From Nitrospinota bacterium (GTDB taxonomy: Bacteria; Nitrospinota; Nitrospinia; Nitrospinales; Nitrospinaceae), in the NCBI GenBank assembly GCA_027298165.1, contig JAPUGN010000132.1, positions 1 through 8,761 on the forward strand: a stretch of DNA of 8,761 bases, given 5' to 3'. The notes beneath the pieces were generated by a model. That model was not told the origin of the DNA. It saw only the letters and a program-made list of their open reading frames with translations, and made no database searches. The position numbers were made by a program, and so were the translations under genes. Each line of letters opens with the position of its first letter. Position 1 is the first letter of the stretch. Below, piece by piece: positions 5,081-8,761 of the stretch.

Positions 5081-7576
5081 ATGTCTGAAACAAGCACCAT
5101 CCATGCGCGCCATATCGTTCTCCCGGTGGAGGGGATGAGTTGTGCCAGTTGCGCTGCCCGGATCGAGAAAAAAGTCGGCGAACTGGACGGCGTGTCCAGC
5201 GCCCGTGTCAATTTTGGCGCCGCCTCCGCCCGTGTGGATTTCGACCCCGACCGGGTTTCTCCTGAGTCTATTATACAAGCTATTGAAAATATTGGGTTTA
5301 ATATCCAGACGGTGAAGAAGGTTTTCCCAGTGGAGGGCATGACCTGCGCCTCCTGCGTTTCCCGCGTCGAAAAAAAACTCCGCAGTCTGGATGGCGTCAC
5401 CGACGCTCAAGTCAACCTCGCCAGCGAACGCGCCACCGTCGATTATCTGGAGTCCCGTGTCGGCATGCGGGAGTTTATAGACGCCCTCGCGCAAATCGGC
5501 TACAAGGTGCCTCAGGAAGAAATAGAGGAACAGACCACCCGCGATCTGGAGGCCCAACGTCATCGGGAAGTAACCCGGCAGTTGACCCTCAAGTTGATGG
5601 TCAGCGGTTTCGCCGCGCTACTGATCATGGCCGGTGGCATGCGGGATCAACTGGGATTTCTGCCGGCGTGGGACGCGTCGGTGTATCATCTTGTGTTTTT
5701 CGTTTTGGCCACGCCGGTGCAGTTCTGGGGCGGCTGGCAATTTTATAGGGGCACCTGGACCGGGCTCAGGCACGGCTACGCCGATATGAACACCCTGATC
5801 GCCGTCGGGACCTCCGCCGCCTACGCTTACAGCGTGTTCGCCACGTTTTTCCCCTCCGCGCTTCAGTCCTTGGGCCAGGAAGTGCTGGTGTATTACGACA
5901 CGGCAGCGATGATTATCGCCCTCGTGCTGATGGGCCGCCTGTTGGAGGCCCGGGCCAAAGGCCGTACATCCGACGCCATTAAAAAACTCATCGGACTGCA
6001 ACCCAAAACCGCCAAAGTCGAGCGCGATGGCAAGGAACTTGAAATCCCGATCGCACAGGTCGTCGCCAACGATATCGTTTGCGTCAGGCCGGGGGAACAG
6101 GTGCCGGTGGACGGCACCCTCATTGAAGGCCAGACCGCGATTGACGAATCGATGATCACCGGTGAAAGCATCCCCGCCGAAAAGCAGGTGGGGGATGATG
6201 TCATCGGCGCCAGTATCAACAAAACCGGTTTTTTCAAAATGAAAGCCACCCGGCTGGGCAAAGATTCAGTGCTGGCCCACATCATCAAAATGGTGGAAGA
6301 GGCCCAGGGATCGAAAGCTCCCATCCAGCGTCTGGCCGACCAGGTAGCGGGGATTTTTGTGCCGACGGTGATCGCCTTGGCCAGCCTTGCCTTTATGGTC
6401 TGGTGGATCTGGGGAGACGCCATCGCCGTGCTACCCACGGAACCGTTTCTGTTTGCGATGATGATTTTCATTTCGGTAATGATCATTGCCTGTCCCTGCG
6501 CGCTGGGACTGGCGACGCCCACCGCCATTATGGTCGGGACCGGACGCGGCGCGGAGTTGGGCATTTTGATCAAGGGCGGAGAAATTCTCGAACAGGCGCA
6601 ACGCATCGATACCGTGGTGTTCGACAAAACCGGAACACTGACCCAGGGCCAACCGGATGTCACCGATATTTACACGTCTCAAATGGACGAGGCGGAACTG
6701 TTGTCTCTCGCCGCGTCGCTGGAAAAAGGATCGGAGCATCCGCTCGGCGAAGCGGTGGTGGCGGAGGCGGAAAAAAGAAACATCGCCCTGCAACCCTTCC
6801 AGGAATTCAAGGCGCTTCCCGGTTTCGGCGTGCAGGCGCGGGTGAACGGTCATGACGTCGCGCTGGGCAACCGCGCATTGATGGAACAGGCGGGCCTCGA
6901 TCTTTCCGCTGTCGCCGGTCCGCTTGACGCTTGGACCGCGCAAGGCAAAACCCCCATGCTGGTGAAGGTGGATGGTCGTCTCGGGGGAATGATTGCCGCG
7001 GCCGACCGCATCAAACCCCACGCCAAAGAAGTGGTGGCGCGGTTGCACCAAAAAGGATTGAAGGTGATCATGATCACCGGCGACCATTCCCAAACGGCGC
7101 GGGCCGTGGCCGATGAGTTGGGAATCGACCAGGTCCTCGCCGAGGTGCTGCCCGGAGATAAGGCGGTGGAGGTGAAACGGCTCATGGATCAGGGACGGTT
7201 CGTCGCGATGGTGGGGGACGGTATCAATGACGCGCCGGCTCTGGCGCAGGCGCATATCGGCATCGCCATGGGATCGGGCACGGATATCGCCATGGAAACT
7301 TCGGACATTACCCTGATGACCCCCAATCTGAATGCGGTGGTGGACGCCATCGAGCTCAGCCGGTCGACTCTGCGCAAAATCAAACAGAATCTGTTCTGGG
7401 CGTTCTTCTACAACATTCTGGGCATTCCCATCGCCGCCGGATTGCTTTATCCTGGTTACGGCATTCTTTTAAAACCCCTGTTTGCGGCGGCGGCCATGTC
7501 GTTCAGTTCTGTCTCGGTGGTCGGCAATTCCCTGTTGCTGAAACGGTTCAAACCCTCCCGCGAGGGGACTCACTAA
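5081..7576 (+). CDS. copA: Copper(I)-exporting P1B-type ATPase with two N-terminal heavy-metal-binding domains
   Basis: This inner-membrane pump expels Cu(I) (or Ag(I)) from the cytoplasm using ATP. It is complete at 831 residues. Two heavy-metal-associated domains come first, with metal sites GMSCASC (18-24) and GMTCASC (86-92). Eight membrane segments follow, starting near residue 168. The actuator domain has TGES at 360-363. The ion-path motif CPC is at 471-473. The phosphorylation site DKTGT has Asp515, the nucleotide domain has SEHPLG (551-556), and the hinge GDGIND is at 712-717. The Tyr777-Asn778 pair and the MSFSS motif (Met806, Ser810) in the last two membrane helices complete the signature of Cu(I)-specific group P1B-1 pumps. 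Translation probably starts at the ATG at 5081, ten bases after GAGG. An out-of-frame ATG at 5074 begins a four-codon peptide that ends inside copA. No copper regulator or chaperone gene is visible beside it; the J-domain/MORN gene follows after 33 bp on the same strand. Confidence 0.97.
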   Translation: MSETSTIHARHIVLPVEGMSCASCAARIEKKVGELDGVSSARVNFGAASARVDFDPDRVSPESIIQAIENIGFNIQTVKKVFPVEGMTCASCVSRVEKKLRSLDGVTDAQVNLASERATVDYLESRVGMREFIDALAQIGYKVPQEEIEEQTTRDLEAQRHREVTRQLTLKLMVSGFAALLIMAGGMRDQLGFLPAWDASVYHLVFFVLATPVQFWGGWQFYRGTWTGLRHGYADMNTLIAVGTSAAYAYSVFATFFPSALQSLGQEVLVYYDTAAMIIALVLMGRLLEARAKGRTSDAIKKLIGLQPKTAKVERDGKELEIPIAQVVANDIVCVRPGEQVPVDGTLIEGQTAIDESMITGESIPAEKQVGDDVIGASINKTGFFKMKATRLGKDSVLAHIIKMVEEAQGSKAPIQRLADQVAGIFVPTVIALASLAFMVWWIWGDAIAVLPTEPFLFAMMIFISVMIIACPCALGLATPTAIMVGTGRGAELGILIKGGEILEQAQRIDTVVFDKTGTLTQGQPDVTDIYTSQMDEAELLSLAASLEKGSEHPLGEAVVAEAEKRNIALQPFQEFKALPGFGVQARVNGHDVALGNRALMEQAGLDLSAVAGPLDAWTAQGKTPMLVKVDGRLGGMIAAADRIKPHAKEVVARLHQKGLKVIMITGDHSQTARAVADELGIDQVLAEVLPGDKAVEVKRLMDQGRFVAMVGDGINDAPALAQAHIGIAMGSGTDIAMETSDITLMTPNLNAVVDAIELSRSTLRKIKQNLFWAFFYNILGIPIAAGLLYPGYGILLKPLFAAAAMSFSSVSVVGNSLLLKRFKPSREGTH

Positions 7577-7609
7577 CCGGATCATTGTTGCCCGCCTGTT
7601 GATCTGCCG

Positions 7610-8209
7610 ATGGAGCAGTTTTTTAAAATACTCAAGGTCACGCCGACGGCTTCTTTGGATGAGGTCAAGCGCGCCTACAAGGAGCAGGTGAAGTTTTGGC
7701 ATCCTGACCGATTTCCGCTGGAATCCGAGCGCCTCCAGAAACTGGCCAACCGGCAGATGCGGGACATCAACCGGGCGTACCAGGAGCTGGAAAAACATTA
7801 CGCGCGGGAAACGTCCAAAAAAGACGATTCTTTTTCCACGGACAGCCGGGATCAGGGCCCCACCCTGCAATTCCAGAACGGCGACTGCTATATCGGTCCC
7901 CTGGCGGGAAGCGTGCCGCATGGCTACGGAACATATTTATTTGCCGGAGGCAACAAATACACCGGCGAGTTTGTGAGCGGCAAACCGCACGGCCGGGGCA
8001 CCCTGGTATTCACCAACGGCGACAAGTATGAGGGCGACTTCGTTCAGGACATGATGGAAGGGGAGGGGACTTACACCTCGGCCAACGGCGACCGGTTTGT
8101 CGGCGGGTTCAAAAATGGGCAACCGCATGGCCGCGGGGTGCACATCACCGCAGCCGGAAAACAATACCCCGGCCTCTGGCAGGACGGAACCCTGATCGAG
8201 CGGGATTGA
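7610..8209 (+). CDS. J-domain protein fused to MORN repeats
   Basis: This 199-residue, apparently soluble protein joins two modules. Residues about 2-64 form a J-domain, with the invariant HPD at 31-33 between helices II and III and a helix III ending INRAYQELEKHY. J-domains stimulate the ATPase of Hsp70 (DnaK). The glycine/phenylalanine-rich and zinc-finger regions of DnaJ are absent. A polar linker (about 65-88) leads to four MORN repeats of 23 residues, at about 93-115, 116-138, 139-161 and 162-184, plus a partial fifth at 185-195. Each has the form YxGxF...G.GxGTY...NG. MORN repeats form elongated beta-hairpin sheets that bind proteins or lipids. The gene follows copA by 33 bp, so read-through co-transcription is possible, but there is no clear Shine-Dalgarno before the ATG. 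Its stop codon touches the stop of the convergent ApbE gene. A targeting co-chaperone is a reasonable inference, and its client is unknown. Confidence 0.9.
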   Translation: MEQFFKILKVTPTASLDEVKRAYKEQVKFWHPDRFPLESERLQKLANRQMRDINRAYQELEKHYARETSKKDDSFSTDSRDQGPTLQFQNGDCYIGPLAGSVPHGYGTYLFAGGNKYTGEFVSGKPHGRGTLVFTNGDKYEGDFVQDMMEGEGTYTSANGDRFVGGFKNGQPHGRGVHITAAGKQYPGLWQDGTLIERD

Positions 8210-8761
8210 TTATTTGAGGGTGAACTGCGGTTGCTTCCGGAAGTGTTTGCTGTAACGAATCGATCCGTCCTCCAGCATCACCATCGCTTCAACGTTGTCG
8301 AGAGAATCCACCCACTTCAACCCGGCTTCGGGTCCCATGACGAACACCGCGGTGGCCAGCGCATCCGCTTCCATCACTTCGGTGGTGATGATGGTGGCGG
8401 AAATCATTTTCCGCGCCGGTCTTCCGGTTGCGGGATCGAAGATGTGATGGTAGCGCACCCCGTCCTTCACAAAATACCGCTGATAATCACCGGAGGTGGC
8501 GACCGCCTGGTTTTTTACGCCGAATGCGGCAAACAGGTCCTGCGGTTTGCGCGGATGCTGAAGGCCAATGGTCCACGAACTCTCTTTTGATTTTTGACCG
8601 AAGGCGAACAAGTCTCCGCCAGCGTTGACGATGCCGTTCGGCACCATGCCGCGCAGGATGGCGACGGCGCGGTCGACCGCATAGCCTTTGGCCAGCCCAC
8701 CGACGTTGATCGCCATGCCCGGCCGTGCCAGCCGCACTTTATGATTTGCGATTTCGATATT
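8210..8761 (-). CDS. apbE: ApbE-family FAD:protein FMN transferase, N-terminus cut by window edge
   Basis: ApbE-type enzymes split FAD and attach FMN covalently to threonine or serine in exported redox proteins such as NqrB/NqrC and RnfG, usually from the periplasmic side. The frame is open from the right edge to the TAA at 8210-8212. It gives the last 183 residues of a family protein that usually has about 300-350. Numbering visible residues from the edge, the family motifs appear in order: INVGGLAKGYAVDRA (18-32), NAGGDL (46-51), ATSGDYQRYF, HHIFDPATGRPA (105-116) and EADALATAVFVMG (131-143). Asp133 and Thr137 in the last motif correspond to the magnesium-binding site. The signal or lipobox and first third lie outside the window, so export cannot be judged. 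A GTG at 8737 is in frame but is not the start, because conserved sequence precedes the next motif too closely. No flavinylated target gene is visible here. Confidence 0.94.
   Translation of the reverse strand, partial: NIEIANHKVRLARPGMAINVGGLAKGYAVDRAVAILRGMVPNGIVNAGGDLFAFGQKSKESSWTIGLQHPRKPQDLFAAFGVKNQAVATSGDYQRYFVKDGVRYHHIFDPATGRPARKMISATIITTEVMEADALATAVFVMGPEAGLKWVDSLDNVEAMVMLEDGSIRYSKHFRKQPQFTLK

Noticed and set aside
5116..5390. The two similar metal-site segments in copA considered as a DNA repeat
   Set aside because: The similarity is at protein level between tandem heavy-metal domains, which is normal for CopA. It is not a mobile or regulatory repeat.
5893..7255. Long minus-strand open frames opposite copA (5893-6663 and 6431-7255)
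   Set aside because: They lie opposite a fully motif-supported P-type ATPase. High GC commonly gives long antisense frames, and no domain is recognisable in them.
1..8761. Search for CRISPR arrays, tRNA or rRNA genes, transposases, integrases, toxin-antitoxin or defence genes
   Set aside because: Reading both strands showed no regularly spaced repeats, no RNA-gene signatures and no such protein motifs. The genes are standard chromosomal ones.

Overview
The window looks like ordinary chromosome from a free-living, Gram-negative-like bacterium. The GC content is moderately high, judged by eye. Two proteins carry export signals, and the C-terminal part of an ApbE-type flavin transferase is present. 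The gene mix (bacterial glycogen synthase, coaBC, a SUMF1-domain exported protein, a cyclase-family protein, a Cu(I) P-type ATPase, a J-domain/MORN protein, ApbE) would fit a marine lineage such as Nitrospinota or a deltaproteobacterium. That placement is an impression, not something the sequence proves. I see no rRNA, tRNA, CRISPR array, insertion sequence, integrase or phage gene.

Layout from left to right. Positions 1-1353 (minus) hold a glycogen synthase (glgA) whose C-terminus runs off the left edge. A 151-bp divergent spacer follows, then coaBC (1505-2716, plus), the bifunctional coenzyme A enzyme. Converging on it after 11 bp is an exported formylglycine-generating-enzyme-like (SUMF1-fold) protein (2728-3630, minus) that lacks the expected catalytic cysteine pair. 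Divergent from that is a small zinc-ribbon membrane protein (3742-4143, plus). It converges on an exported cyclase/kynurenine-formamidase-like metal hydrolase (4165-4974, minus). Divergent again is a complete copper-exporting P1B-type ATPase (5081-7576, plus), followed after 33 bp by a J-domain protein fused to MORN repeats (7610-8209, plus). The stop codon of the latter directly abuts the stop codon of an ApbE-like FAD:protein FMN transferase (8210-8761, minus), which is cut by the right edge.

The strand order (- + - + - + + -) means most genes here are probably transcribed singly from divergent spacers. Only copA and the J-domain/MORN gene could form an operon. The functions are a mix of housekeeping (CoA synthesis, glycogen), metal handling and envelope proteins. 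They do not form an obvious pathway or defence system. The most unusual object is the J-domain/MORN fusion, followed by the SUMF1 protein without active-site cysteines. Small dyads in the leaders of coaBC and copA are worth a quick check.
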